Assembly: GCA_963710315.1 (NCBI GenBank)
Contig: CAVPZW010000005.1
Span: 658,181-722,180 of the forward strand
From: Palsa-360 sp963710315
Lineage (GTDB): Bacteria; Acidobacteriota; Terriglobia; Acidiferrales; UBA7541
Direction of reading: 5' to 3'
DNA: 64,000 bases
Positions 51,992-61,276 of this stretch are shown in pieces (position 1 is the first letter of the stretch; each line of letters starts with the position of its first letter). A model generated the notes under the pieces. The model saw only the letters and a program-made list of their open reading frames with translations. It ran no database searches and was not told the origin of the DNA. A program made the translations under genes and the position numbers.

Positions 51992-52064
51992 CCGCAAGAA
52001 GTTTCGGCCAACCTGATCCATGCGCGAGCGCGCAAAATCAGGTTGGCCGAAATGTTTCTTGCGG
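51992..52064. terminator. Long hairpin between convergent genes
   Basis: Left arm 51992-52017 (starts CCGCAAGAA, ends ACCTGAT) and right arm 52037-52064 are near-complete reverse complements of about 25 bp. The loop contains a smaller inverted repeat TGCGCG/CGCGCA. It lies between the convergent DUF6152 and PEBP genes. No T-run follows, so it may be a repeat element that doubles as a transcript end. Confidence 0.65.
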
Positions 52065-52095
52065 CAAACGGCTAGTCTAAGTCCTTACTTTCCGA

Positions 52096-52713
52096 CTAGC
52101 GTCCGAAAAGACCCACGTAAGTTGCCTTCCCGATTACATGGCCATCCATCGCCTTCAACAGATCGGCGCGGGTCGATCCTGCCGGCAGATCGATCTTGGA
52201 GTCCAGGGCATAAATTTCATAAATATAGTGGTGCGGAGTTGCGCCGGGAGGCGGGCAGGACGGCTGGAATCCGTTGACACCGCGGACATTTTTGCCCTGC
52301 ACGATTCCGTCCGGAGAAGAATCCGGCTTTACTCCTGCCGCCACTGAAGTGGATGTGGCGGGTATGCCCCAGAAGATCCAGTGCGTGACGTCCATCGTCC
52401 CCTTCATGGGAGCGGCATCGGTATCGTGTAAAATTATGGCAAAGCTGGCGGTCGCACTGGGGGGATTGGACCAGGAAAGGGCCGGCGAAGCGGCGTTGGG
52501 ATCCGCGCACGAATACTGCGTGGGGATCATGGAGCCCTCCGCGTATGCGGAACTCATCAATTTAAATTTGGATGGCGGCGGGGGTGGCGCAGCTGCTTGT
52601 TGCTGCGCGGCCACGCTTGCGGCTATTGCAACCGACAGAATTGCCAGAACAATCAGGGATTGCACGAATTTTTTCGCATCGTATTTCCTCCTCAGGTGTC
52701 TTTTGGACGCCAT
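52096..52713 (-). CDS. Exported YbhB/YbcL-type PEBP family protein
   Basis: 205 residues from the ATG at 52713. An N-terminal signal-like segment (IVLAILSVAIAASVAAQ) and a proline run come before the PEBP domain. PEBP motifs: DPNAASPALSWSNPP, ILHDTDAP-like (ILHDTDAAP), THWIFWGIP and the anion-site region CPPPGATPHHYIYEIYALD. YbhB-like proteins bind small anions or phospholipid heads; a physiological role in bacteria is unknown. It converges on the DUF6152 gene. Confidence 0.87.
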   Translation of the reverse strand: MASKRHLRRKYDAKKFVQSLIVLAILSVAIAASVAAQQQAAAPPPPPSKFKLMSSAYAEGSMIPTQYSCADPNAASPALSWSNPPSATASFAIILHDTDAAPMKGTMDVTHWIFWGIPATSTSVAAGVKPDSSPDGIVQGKNVRGVNGFQPSCPPPGATPHHYIYEIYALDSKIDLPAGSTRADLLKAMDGHVIGKATYVGLFGR

Positions 52714-53163
52714 ACTATACTCTGAAAAATTTGATTTTGGGGTAGAAATTGCGACCGCACGGCCGGCCTGCGCGGAGGCGAGCCGCCTTCCGTACACGCC
52801 ATTTTCAATTGATCCCGCGCACGGATTTCGTTGATTCCACCTTCGGAAACGCGACCCCAATCGCCAGCAAATGTTTCATCTTCAGTAGTTCAAGATTCGG
52901 GCCATACGGGCATGCGCCTAAAGATCTCACAACCTGACAATCTTGATACATTTTGAAACATTGCGGAAAGTTTTCGCAGCTAGACCTTGTCATAACCGTC
53001 GTGCAATCAGTATGTTGAGATTTGGTCTGCAAGTTGCTCCTTTCTTGCCGAGGGATTGTGTCTTTTCAGACTTGCTAACGCACCTGATGCAGCACATGGC
53101 AGGCAATCCACCGCAGATGGCGGGATTCAGAGAACCGATCTACTCGCCATAGGAGAGCGTACC
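52714..53163. other. Divergent intergenic region before the OmpA-family gene
   Basis: 450 bases between the PEBP-like gene (minus) and the OmpA-family gene (plus). Short open frames lack homology. AGGAGA at about 53151-53156 serves the GTG at 53164. A TTGATACATTTTGAAACATT stretch near 52942 is the only promoter-like sequence noticed. Confidence 0.4.
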
Positions 53164-54876
53164 GTGAAGATCGCGACGAAGTATCTTGTGATTCTGGCCG
53201 GAGTGGCTGGATTTGCATTTGGAACGTGGGCGGGCGCGGCATCGCAAGCCCAGGCAGGCAGCCCTGCGCCGGTAAGTCAGGCCGCGGCCAAGCCGGCAGC
53301 GGCAAGCCCCTCCTCAACTGGTCCTTCCGCGGACAGTGCTTCCAGTGCGACCAGTACGTCCCGAAGCACCAAGGCTGGAAATTATCGCCGTGTGGGAGAT
53401 AGCACCAAAGTTGCAATGCATGGGACGGAGCTGATGCCACAAGCTTCGGGCGAAGCGAAGGTGGCAAACAAGGGCAATCGCGTCGAAATTGAGGCGCAAT
53501 TTACGGGTCTGCAAGACTCCACCAGGTTTGGCCTGGAATATCTGACGTATGTGGTGTGGGGCATTTCGCCGGAGGGTCGTGCGGAGAACCTGGGCGAGTT
53601 GGTGCTCAAGAACGGCGCCGGCACGGTGAAAGCGATCACCAACATGCAGACGTTCGGGATGGTGGTGACAGCGGAGCCGTACTTTGCCGTGATGCAGCCC
53701 GGAAATCTGGTGGTGGTCGAGAACGTGTTTGGCCCGCAATCCACGTCCGCCGTCGAAAACATTGACGTGAAATTCGACCTGCTGGGGCCGGGCGTCTATT
53801 CGTCGACGAACACCAGGATCGACAACGCCATTTTCGGGATCGATCCGAAAACGCCGCGCGAGATGTTCGAGGCGCGCAACGCGGTGCGCATTGCGCGCGT
53901 GGCGCTGGCGGACAAGTATGCCGCGTCCACCTTCGCCAAGGCCGAGCAGCAGTTGCAGGTGGCCGAGGAAACCTACAGCCGCAAGTCCGACAAAAAAGCC
54001 GTGGAATCTGCCGCGCGCGACGTTGTGCAGACGGCCGAAGAAGCCCGCGTGATGGCCGTGAAGAAGAAGGCGGAGGATGACGCCCAGGCCGCCGCGCTGG
54101 CGGAAAAGCAAGCGGCGGAACAGCGCGAAATCAAAGCGCGCCAGGACGCAGCGGAAGAGGCCCACCGGCGTGTGGAAGCCGAACAAGCCCGCCTGGCCGC
54201 CGAGCAGGCCAGAGCCGACGCGGAGCGCGTCCGGCACGAGGCGGAGCTAGCCGCGCAGCAAGCGGCGCGCCAGCAAGCCGCAGCCGAACAGGCCGCAAAC
54301 GATTCCGCGCGACAAGCGGAAGCCGCGCAACAGGCCAAAGCCGCCGCACTAGAGCAACAGCGCGTCGCCGAGGCCGAAACCTCCAAGGCGCGCCAGGCGG
54401 CAGCGCAAGCCGAAACGGAAAAGACGGCGCTGCGCCAGCAGCTTCTTAGTCAATTGAACGCAGTGCTGCAAACGCGGGATTCCGCGCGCGGGTTGATCGT
54501 CAACATGTCCGATGTGCTCTTCGATTCGGGCAGCTTCACGTTGAAACCCGGCGCGCGGGAAAAATTGGCAAAGGTTTCCGGCATTGTGATCGCGCATCCG
54601 GGCCTCACTTTGCAGATCGAAGGCCATACCGACAGCGTGGGCACGGACGACTTTAACCAGCAGCTCTCGGAAGATCGCGCCGCCGCGGTCTTGGAATTCC
54701 TGATCGAGCAGGGCGTCAAACCCGCCGCCGCTGCCGCGCGCGGATACGGCAGGGCGCAGCCCGTGGCCGGAAACGATACGCCCGAAGGGCGCCAACGCAA
54801 CCGGCGCGTGGAGATCGTCGTAAACGGCGATTCCATCGGAACCCAAGCGGCCAGCGCCATGGTCGCTCCGCAGTAA
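53164..54876 (+). CDS. OmpA-family protein with long Ala/Glu-rich coiled coil
   Basis: 570 residues from the GTG at 53164 (AGGAGA 7 bases upstream). Signal peptide at 1-30. A beta-rich domain follows (about 75-225, TKVAMHGTELMPQASGEAKV). Next comes a long Ala/Glu/Gln/Arg-rich helical rod (about 245-435) that looks like a coiled coil. The C-terminal OmpA peptidoglycan-binding domain (about 445-550) has ILFDSGSFTL-like VLFDSGSFTLKPGA, IEGHTDSVGTD and the NRRVEIVV end. It probably spans the periplasm and ties the envelope to peptidoglycan. It stands alone, followed by an RHS remnant. Confidence 0.87.
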   Translation: MKIATKYLVILAGVAGFAFGTWAGAASQAQAGSPAPVSQAAAKPAAASPSSTGPSADSASSATSTSRSTKAGNYRRVGDSTKVAMHGTELMPQASGEAKVANKGNRVEIEAQFTGLQDSTRFGLEYLTYVVWGISPEGRAENLGELVLKNGAGTVKAITNMQTFGMVVTAEPYFAVMQPGNLVVVENVFGPQSTSAVENIDVKFDLLGPGVYSSTNTRIDNAIFGIDPKTPREMFEARNAVRIARVALADKYAASTFAKAEQQLQVAEETYSRKSDKKAVESAARDVVQTAEEARVMAVKKKAEDDAQAAALAEKQAAEQREIKARQDAAEEAHRRVEAEQARLAAEQARADAERVRHEAELAAQQAARQQAAAEQAANDSARQAEAAQQAKAAALEQQRVAEAETSKARQAAAQAETEKTALRQQLLSQLNAVLQTRDSARGLIVNMSDVLFDSGSFTLKPGAREKLAKVSGIVIAHPGLTLQIEGHTDSVGTDDFNQQLSEDRAAAVLEFLIEQGVKPAAAAARGYGRAQPVAGNDTPEGRQRNRRVEIVVNGDSIGTQAASAMVAPQ

Positions 54877-54891
54877 ACACGCTGCGCTTCG

Positions 54892-55086
54892 ATGCCGTCG
54901 GATCGGGATGTCGCACTTCGATTTCGCTCACTCCAAGGCTATAGCTCCCTCAGCAGCCGCAACTTCACCAACGCCTACACTTACTACGCTTCGTCCAACC
55001 GCACGGGGTTCACGGACCCGGAGGGCGGGGCCACGGCGTACAGCTATGACACGCTGAACTGGCTCACGTCGCTTGCGCCGCCGTAA
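54892..55086 (+). pseudogene. RHS/YD-repeat protein remnant
   Basis: The frame encodes LSSRNFTNAYTYYASSN, RTGFTDPEGGATAYSYD and TLNWLTSLAPP, which match YD (RHS) repeats, then stops at 55086. There is no start-associated ribosome site, and both the N-terminal and C-terminal parts of an RHS protein are missing. It is best seen as a leftover of a once longer, probably exchangeable toxin-type gene. Confidence 0.6.
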
Positions 55087-55276
55087 AGTTAAGGAAGCAG
55101 TACGCGACGCAGCTGTTTTCTAAACCGGGAAACAATCCCAAGTCGAATTCCGGTATCGGGACAAAGAGCCTTCCCATAATTCCCGCATCGTCTACATCCC
55201 CTTTATTTTAATTGCGTTAGCCTGCCGCAAATATTGGCCACCGTGGTGCAAGACAAATATGCGTCAGGAGGGCCAC

Positions 55277-55393
55277 ATGCTTTTTCAGGCTTATTTTTCG
55301 CAGACTCGCATGGTCCGAGAAGTGATCGCGACTGCGGTCACGGTTGGGGCGGCCATGCTCGTCGGCTACTTAATTCTCTGGGCGCGGCTGTAG
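55277..55393 (+). CDS. Small membrane protein directly upstream of the histidine kinase
   Basis: 38 residues (starts MLFQAYFSQTR, ends LILWARL). GGAGGG lies 6 bases before the ATG. A single strongly hydrophobic helix spans about residues 16-34 (VIATAVTVGAAMLVGYL); basic residues sit before it. The stop is 8 bases before the kinase ATG, whose ribosome site (AGGAGA) overlaps the stop codon, so translation of the two is probably coupled. No homologue is known to me. It could anchor or modulate the otherwise soluble kinase. Confidence 0.6.
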   Translation: MLFQAYFSQTRMVREVIATAVTVGAAMLVGYLILWARL

Positions 55394-55401
55394 GAGACGG
55401 A

Positions 55402-58400
55402 ATGCCTTCAGCGGGCTGGGAGCGAAGATGGAGGGGCGGCCGCCGCGCGGAGGATCGGGCAAGCACGCCGGTTCTTGTCAGCGCGAGTGGAGAGGGGCTC
55501 GCTCAAATACTCCATCTGGGGGCTCGCGCGCTGCTCGGGGCAGGGGACGCGAATCGCGCGGGGCTTTGGCTCTCGGGGAGACGAAGCGGGGAGTCCGGTG
55601 CGGGATGCGTGGTGGAATCTAAGCCTGGCCCAATTCCAGAGCAGTGGAAGCTACTGGATGTTTCGGCGCCCTTCTTGAGGGCGGCGCTGGAGAGTCCCAG
55701 TCCGTTGCGAGTCGATCTTGTGGCGGATGAAGCCACGCCTCACATTGGTCCGCTGGTGGGAATGCACAGCGCGGTGTGGATACCGCTGCATGAGGGCGAC
55801 CGCACGTTTGGGCTGGGCATGGTGGGTTACGCGAGGCCTCCGGGAAATTTGGATGTGGAAGCTTTGCGCGTACTTGCGGATGAAATTGCGCTGGCCGTTC
55901 AGCATCACAAGAATGCGGGCCGAAACGAACGGGCCGCCGAAGAATTGCGAACCCAATTGCGGCTCTCCCGGGCGGTTCTCTCCGGCGTTTCGACGGACTC
56001 CATCTTTCGGCAGATCGCTCGCGCGGCTCGGAATTGTTTGCAGGCGGAGTTCATCGCACTGGGAGCGGGCAGCGCGCCTCCCATTGTTGGAGGCGGATGG
56101 GAAGGCGCGCCCGGTTGGCTTGCAGTGCTGCGCCAGGAAAGCCTTTCCCAGCTTTGGCGCAAGGTTCTGAAGGAAGGCCGGAAGGCCGAAATTTCGGGAG
56201 CGGCTCTGGCCAAAATTTCAGGCACGTTGAAAGACGTTCCGCATTCGATTTTGGATCGCGTTGTAGCCATTCCCATTCCAGTTCGAAGCGGGGCGCGAGG
56301 CGTGCTGATGGCGGGGCTTTTGCGCTCGGAAAATGCGGGCGACGATCTGGGCACGCTGGAATCCTACGCCGCGCTGGCCGGTTCCGCGTTGGACCGCGAG
56401 ACTTCGCGCGAGGAACAAGCGGCCTGGCAAGAGGTCCTGCAAACAATGGTAGAGGAAAGCCGCGAATGCCTGGTGGTGATCGACAAGCAAGGAAAAATTC
56501 TTGAAACCAGCCGGGCCGCCGCCGCGCTGTTGTTTGCGCCCTGGGGCCGCATGGAAGGTACGCTTCTCGATGAATTATTTTTTCCGGTAACACGCGATGA
56601 AGTTAGCGAGTGGCGAGGACGTTTGCATTCAGCGGCATCGGCCACCGCGGAAGAGAAGGAGAGCCTTGTTCCCGCGCTCGAAGCGGCGCTGGAGCGAGGC
56701 GGCATCGTTCGCATGCATATGCGCTGCGAGATTGCGGGGATCGGCGGAGATGGCCCGAAGTGGCTCATTCATTTCGAGGAACAAGTGCAGCGGCAGGCTC
56801 CGCGCGAAGCGCAGGAACGGCTGGAAGCCGAGATGGCCGGCCTTCTGGCCTCCATCGAATCCGGAGTGCTCATATTGGATGCCGACGGCCGAATCCTGAT
56901 GGCCAGCGATCGGCTGGCTGCGATCTTTGGAATTGAACCGAGCCGCATGAAGGAATTCGGCACCATCCATGCGCTGATCGAAAATCTGGCTTTCCATTTC
57001 GCGCGCCCGGCGGAAACCGCGGCGCGCTGGCGCGAGCATGTGCGCCAGGGAGATGAGTCCAGCTGGGATGAACTTGAGCTGATCCGCCCGTCGCGAAAGA
57101 TCGTGGAGCGCTTCGCAAGGCCTCTTTACAAGCCGGATGGAAAGCGGCTGGGGTGGCTGGAAGTCTATCGCGACATTACCGGACAACGGCTCATCCAGTC
57201 CAAAATGTTGCAGACCGAAAAAATGGCCGCGCTCGGCCAGCTTGTCTCCGGGATCGCACACGAACTCAACAACCCGCTGACCAGCATTCAGGGCTACGCG
57301 CAGCTTCTCTTGAGCCGGCGGTCCGCGCCAGAGCGAGCGGCGGACGCGCAACGCATCTCGCTGGAAGCGGAGCGGGCCGGGCGCATCGTAAAAAACCTGC
57401 TGCTTTTTTCAAGAGAGGCAAAGTCGGACCGCCGCGCCGTACACTTGAACGAACTCATCGAGCGCACGCTTGCCCTGCGCGCCTACGAATTGAAACTGGA
57501 AAACATCGAAGTGAATCTCGTTCTGGATCCTGGGCTGCCGCAAGCGCTGGCGGACGCGGCGCAGCTTCAGCAAGTGGTGCTGAACCTGATCGTGAACGCC
57601 GAGCAAGCCATCGTGATGGGGCGCGGAGAGGAGCCTCGCACCGGCCATATCCTCATTCGCACCAGGCGCCTTGCCGGAGACCGCCTGTCGATGGAAGTGT
57701 CTGACGACGGGCCGGGGATTGCGCCTGAAATCGTGTCGCGCATTTTCGATCCCTTCTTCACAACAAAGCCTGCGGGCGTGGGCACGGGGCTGGGGCTTTC
57801 GATTGTGTACGGAATTGTGCAGGAGCATGGCGGGGAAGTGAGCGTGGACAGCCTGCAAGGCCGCGGGGCCACGCTGACCGTGGAACTGCCCGCGCTGGCT
57901 GTTTCCGGTTTTGAATTTCCGCGCGAAGAGCCGCCCAATCAGCTGCGCGCCGCCGCCGTTGCGCCCTTGCCGGCGCTGGAGAGAACCTCGGCGAAGAAAC
58001 ATATTCTGATTGTGGAGGACGAGCCGACCGTAGCGGAACTGATTGCGGACGTGCTGACCGATGAGGGATACCGCGTCGATACGCTGCTGGACAGCAGGGC
58101 TGCGCTCGGCAGGCTCGAGGAGAAAAACTATTCTCTGGTGATCTGCGATTTGAAGATGCCGTATGTGGATGGGCCGGCCCTGCATCGCGCGCTGCTGCGC
58201 CGTGAAAACCCCATGCAGCACAAACTCCTGTTTGTTACGGGAGACACCATGGGTCCGCGCACACTCGAATTTCTGAAGGCCAGCGGCTTGCCATACCTGG
58301 CAAAACCGTTTTTGGTGGAAGAGTTGAAGGGGGCTGTTCGCCAAGCCCTTGCTGCCATACAAGAGCGCGAAGGAACGGCCTCGGGACCGAAACGGTCACG

Positions 58401-58419
58401 CGCCGCCGGCAGGGATTAG
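55402..58419 (+). CDS. Hybrid sensor histidine kinase (GAF-GAF-PAS-PAS-HisKA-HATPase-REC)
   Basis: 1,005 residues from the ATG at 55402 (TAGGAGA upstream). Two GAF-like domains (about 25-170 and 195-345) and two PAS-like domains (about 350-480 and 500-610) lead to HisKA. The phospho-accepting His620 is in GIAHELNNPLTSI. The ATPase domain (about 725-845) has DDGPGIAPEI and GTGLGLSIVYG. The C-terminal receiver has Asp916 in VICDLKMP. No membrane segments are seen, so it senses cytoplasmic signals or acts with the small membrane protein upstream. The stand-alone DHp protein follows it. Confidence 0.92.
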   Translation: MPSAGWERRWRGGRRAEDRASTPVLVSASGEGLAQILHLGARALLGAGDANRAGLWLSGRRSGESGAGCVVESKPGPIPEQWKLLDVSAPFLRAALESPSPLRVDLVADEATPHIGPLVGMHSAVWIPLHEGDRTFGLGMVGYARPPGNLDVEALRVLADEIALAVQHHKNAGRNERAAEELRTQLRLSRAVLSGVSTDSIFRQIARAARNCLQAEFIALGAGSAPPIVGGGWEGAPGWLAVLRQESLSQLWRKVLKEGRKAEISGAALAKISGTLKDVPHSILDRVVAIPIPVRSGARGVLMAGLLRSENAGDDLGTLESYAALAGSALDRETSREEQAAWQEVLQTMVEESRECLVVIDKQGKILETSRAAAALLFAPWGRMEGTLLDELFFPVTRDEVSEWRGRLHSAASATAEEKESLVPALEAALERGGIVRMHMRCEIAGIGGDGPKWLIHFEEQVQRQAPREAQERLEAEMAGLLASIESGVLILDADGRILMASDRLAAIFGIEPSRMKEFGTIHALIENLAFHFARPAETAARWREHVRQGDESSWDELELIRPSRKIVERFARPLYKPDGKRLGWLEVYRDITGQRLIQSKMLQTEKMAALGQLVSGIAHELNNPLTSIQGYAQLLLSRRSAPERAADAQRISLEAERAGRIVKNLLLFSREAKSDRRAVHLNELIERTLALRAYELKLENIEVNLVLDPGLPQALADAAQLQQVVLNLIVNAEQAIVMGRGEEPRTGHILIRTRRLAGDRLSMEVSDDGPGIAPEIVSRIFDPFFTTKPAGVGTGLGLSIVYGIVQEHGGEVSVDSLQGRGATLTVELPALAVSGFEFPREEPPNQLRAAAVAPLPALERTSAKKHILIVEDEPTVAELIADVLTDEGYRVDTLLDSRAALGRLEEKNYSLVICDLKMPYVDGPALHRALLRRENPMQHKLLFVTGDTMGPRTLEFLKASGLPYLAKPFLVEELKGAVRQALAAIQEREGTASGPKRSRAAGRD

Positions 58420-58474
58420 TGAATGATGATTAGTGAACGGGAACTAGTAAACGGGAACTAGCCAAGAGGAAGCA

Positions 58475-59122
58475 ATGAATTCCACGGGCCGAACTATTTT
58501 TATCATCAGCGGCGATCCGGCAACGGCGCAGCGATGCATCGAGGAACTTGCCGCATACGGAGGCCGCAACCGCACGCCGGTTGTCTGCTCAGTCGATCAG
58601 GCGCGCAAGAAGATTGGCCGAAGCGCCCCCGCAGCGGTGTTTCTGGATCAATCCGCGATCGACATCGTCAACGGCGAGGAGACTTTGGAATCCGCGGTCG
58701 CTTTGCTTACGGAAAACGCGCCCGTGGTAGTGGCGGCGGATGCCGAGAAGCAGGCAGGCATGGCATTCCTGATTGTTTCCGGAGCGGTGGATTTTGTGGC
58801 GCGCGCGGGGCAATTCATGCCCATTGTGGCGGGCATGCTGGACCGCCGCGTGCGCATGGCCGAGCGGGCCACGGGCACGATTCAATTTCCGAAAGATGGA
58901 TTGTCAGGCGATTTCGGGGAAATATTGCGGCATGAAGTGAATAATCCGCTGACCGGAATTCTGGGAAACACCGAATTGCTGCTGGCGCGGCGCGACCGCT
59001 TGCCGCCCGAGGCTGTGGAGCGCCTGGAAACCATCGCGGATTTGGCCGTGCGTCTGCGCGAAACCGTCCGGCACTTGTCAAACGCCTGGGACGAGCACCA
59101 TGAGCATGCAGGGCCCGCATAA
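58475..59122 (+). CDS. Receiver-like plus HisKA (DHp) protein without ATPase domain
   Basis: 215 residues. Residues 1-125 look like a response-regulator fold (TIFIISGDPATAQRCIEELA start, FLDQSAIDIV) but lack the canonical phospho-acceptor context. Residues 140-205 form a HisKA dimerisation helix pair with His153 in ILRHEVNNPLTGILGNTELL. There is no HATPase domain, so it cannot phosphorylate itself. It may receive or relay phosphate from the hybrid kinase just upstream (56 bases). AGAGGA precedes the ATG. Confidence 0.78.
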   Translation: MNSTGRTIFIISGDPATAQRCIEELAAYGGRNRTPVVCSVDQARKKIGRSAPAAVFLDQSAIDIVNGEETLESAVALLTENAPVVVAADAEKQAGMAFLIVSGAVDFVARAGQFMPIVAGMLDRRVRMAERATGTIQFPKDGLSGDFGEILRHEVNNPLTGILGNTELLLARRDRLPPEAVERLETIADLAVRLRETVRHLSNAWDEHHEHAGPA

Positions 59123-59220
59123 AACGGAAGCAAGGAAGCAAGGGCGCGGAAAAAACAAACGTTGATCCCTGCTCCATGCCTCGCGCCTCCTTGCTGGCCT
59201 CCTGCTTCAATGCCTCTTCT

Positions 59221-60433
59221 TTACGTTCTGAACAGCACGTCTTCCCGCTGAAACAGTTTTACCGCGATGGCGATGGCAATTCCCGCGTAGATGCTGGATG
59301 ACAGGAAGATCAGCGCGATCAAATTCCAGTGATAGGTGCCGGTAATAATTTCCTTGCTGACCAGGCTGGTGTTCAGCACGGGGATGAGGGCCAGCGGTGC
59401 GTTCAGTTCGACGCCGGGCAATAGCGCGGCAATCGCAGGCATGACCACCACAATCATCAAGGGAGAAATGTAGCTCTGTGCTTCCTTGAAACTTTTTGCG
59501 AATAGAGAGAGCGCCAGGAGGGCTGCGGAAAAGAAAACCGCCAGCGGCAGCACCACGAAGAAGATGGAAACGATGGCTTTTGGGGTGACCGTAATTTGCA
59601 GGGCCGCATCGGTCGTTCCGTGTGTCATGCCCAGAAGCAAATGCTTTCCCGCGCCAAAGGAAAGGGCCATGGAGGCGATGGCCAGCACGGCCGTGGCAAT
59701 CGACGCCGTGAGCACCATCAGGAATTTTCCAAGCACCAGATGCGTGCGCGAGACCGGGCTGCACAGAATCGTCTCGATCGTGCCGCGCTCTTTTTCGCCG
59801 GCGGTGAGGTCCATGGCCGGATACATCGCGCCCGTCAGGCACAGCAGAATGACGAAGTAGGGAACCAGTCCGCCGAGAACCGCGCCGCCCACTTTTTCGG
59901 GCGGGGCCACATTTTTCTCCAAAATGTCGAAGGGACGCGCCAGGTTTTCTGGAAGATGCCGCGCTATGAGATTCTCGCGAATGGAGCGGTCGCGCAGTTC
60001 GCGGAAAAAGCGTTGCAAGCGGTCGGCGCCGAACCCGGATTTCAATTCCCCCTCATACATGTAGATCTTAACGGTTGACGATTCGCCCGCGGCCAGCTTG
60101 GCTTCAAAGCCTTCTGGGATTTCCACGGCCGCGCGAATTTGTTTGTTGGTGATTTCGTCGGCATAGTCCGGCTTGGCGGGCACAACTTGCAAATCCTTCA
60201 GTTGCCTGAGTTCCGCTAGCACCTGCGGGGAATCTTCGCCTCCCAGGATCATAACCTTCGGGCGTTTCCTTCATGGCCACGCCCACCAGGGCGATGGAGA
60301 GCACGCCCATTCCAATGGTGAGCAGCGGCATGACCAGCAGGGGGACGACAATCATGGAGATCAATGTTCTGCGGTCGCGCAGGGAATCGATCAGTTCCTT
60401 GCGATAGACGATGCCGATGTTGCGGAGGCTCAT
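59221..60433 (-). pseudogene. natB: ABC-2 type permease, NatB-like, with one frameshift
   Basis: Membrane subunit of a NatAB-type exporter. The N-terminal frame (60433 down to about 60261) reads MSLRNIGIVYRKELIDSLRD then IVVPLLVMPLL. One extra G in CCCGAAGG near 60261 shifts the frame, and the second frame continues KVMILGGEDSPQVLAEL to the end, VKLFQREDVLF. It would have about 400 residues and six membrane segments after a periplasmic loop. Homologues export sodium or other ions. It overlaps the ATPase stop. The gene may be intact in the genome. Confidence 0.7.
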
Positions 60434-61162
60434 GACTCCACCACTTTCACGAACAGGTCCTCAAGATCCTGTATGCCGTATCGCGCGCGCAGTTCGGGAA
60501 GCGTTCCTTCGGCGAGCAGTCTGCCGCCATGAATGATGCCGATATGGTCGCAGAGTTTTTCCACTTCGCTCATGACGTGCGTGGAGAAAACCACGGTCTT
60601 GCCGTTGTCGCGGCATTCGCGGATAAACCCCACGATGGTGCGCGCGGCCATGACGTCCAGGCCCACCGTGGGCTCATCGAAAATCATCACTGAAGGATCG
60701 TGCACCAGGGTGCGCGCGATGGAAACTTTCTGTTTCATTCCGGTGGAAAGCTTGTCGCAGCGGCGGTCGCGAAAATCGTTCATCTCGAGGCGCGCGAAAA
60801 TTTCATCGATGCGGCGGCGCAGATGTGAGTTCGTCAAGCCCGTGCAGCCGGCCGAAATACTCAACCATTTCCTGTGCGGATAGCCGCCCGTAGAGCGCGG
60901 TGGCGGCGGAAAGAAATCCCACGTGCGCTCGGACCATTTGCGCGTCTTTCACCACGTCATACCCCGCGACGATGGCCGTGCCTTCGGTGGGCGCTAGGAT
61001 TGTGGCCAGCATGCGCAGCGTGGTGGTTTTTCCCGCGCCGTTCGCTCCGAGAAGGCCGTAAATTTCTCCCGGCCTGCAGGAAAAACTCACGTCGTCAACG
61101 GCGCTGACGGTGCCGCGCTTCTTGTCCCGGAACCGTTTTACAAGATGAAGGGCTTCGATCAT
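60430..61162 (-). pseudogene. natA: ABC transporter ATPase, NatA-like, with one frameshift
   Basis: The first frame (from 61162) has Walker A GANGAGKTTTLRML and ends in YFGRLHGL. The second frame continues TNSHLRRRIDEIFARLEMND, then signature LSTGMKQKVS, Walker B VMIFDEPTVGLD and the switch His STHVMSEVEKLC, and stops at 60430. One extra G in the CACGGGC stretch near 60840 explains the break. Repaired length is about 243 residues. It drives the NatB-like permease that overlaps it. The natA/natB symbols are by family only. Confidence 0.72.
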
Positions 61163-61276
61163 TCAATTCCGCATCGCAGGGATGAGGCGCAAATTGTATC
61201 CGATTGGCGAAACAATGTGCAGGAGGATGGGGTATTCAATCGGATACAGGCGGATACAGAGCGACGCAGCTAGCCT

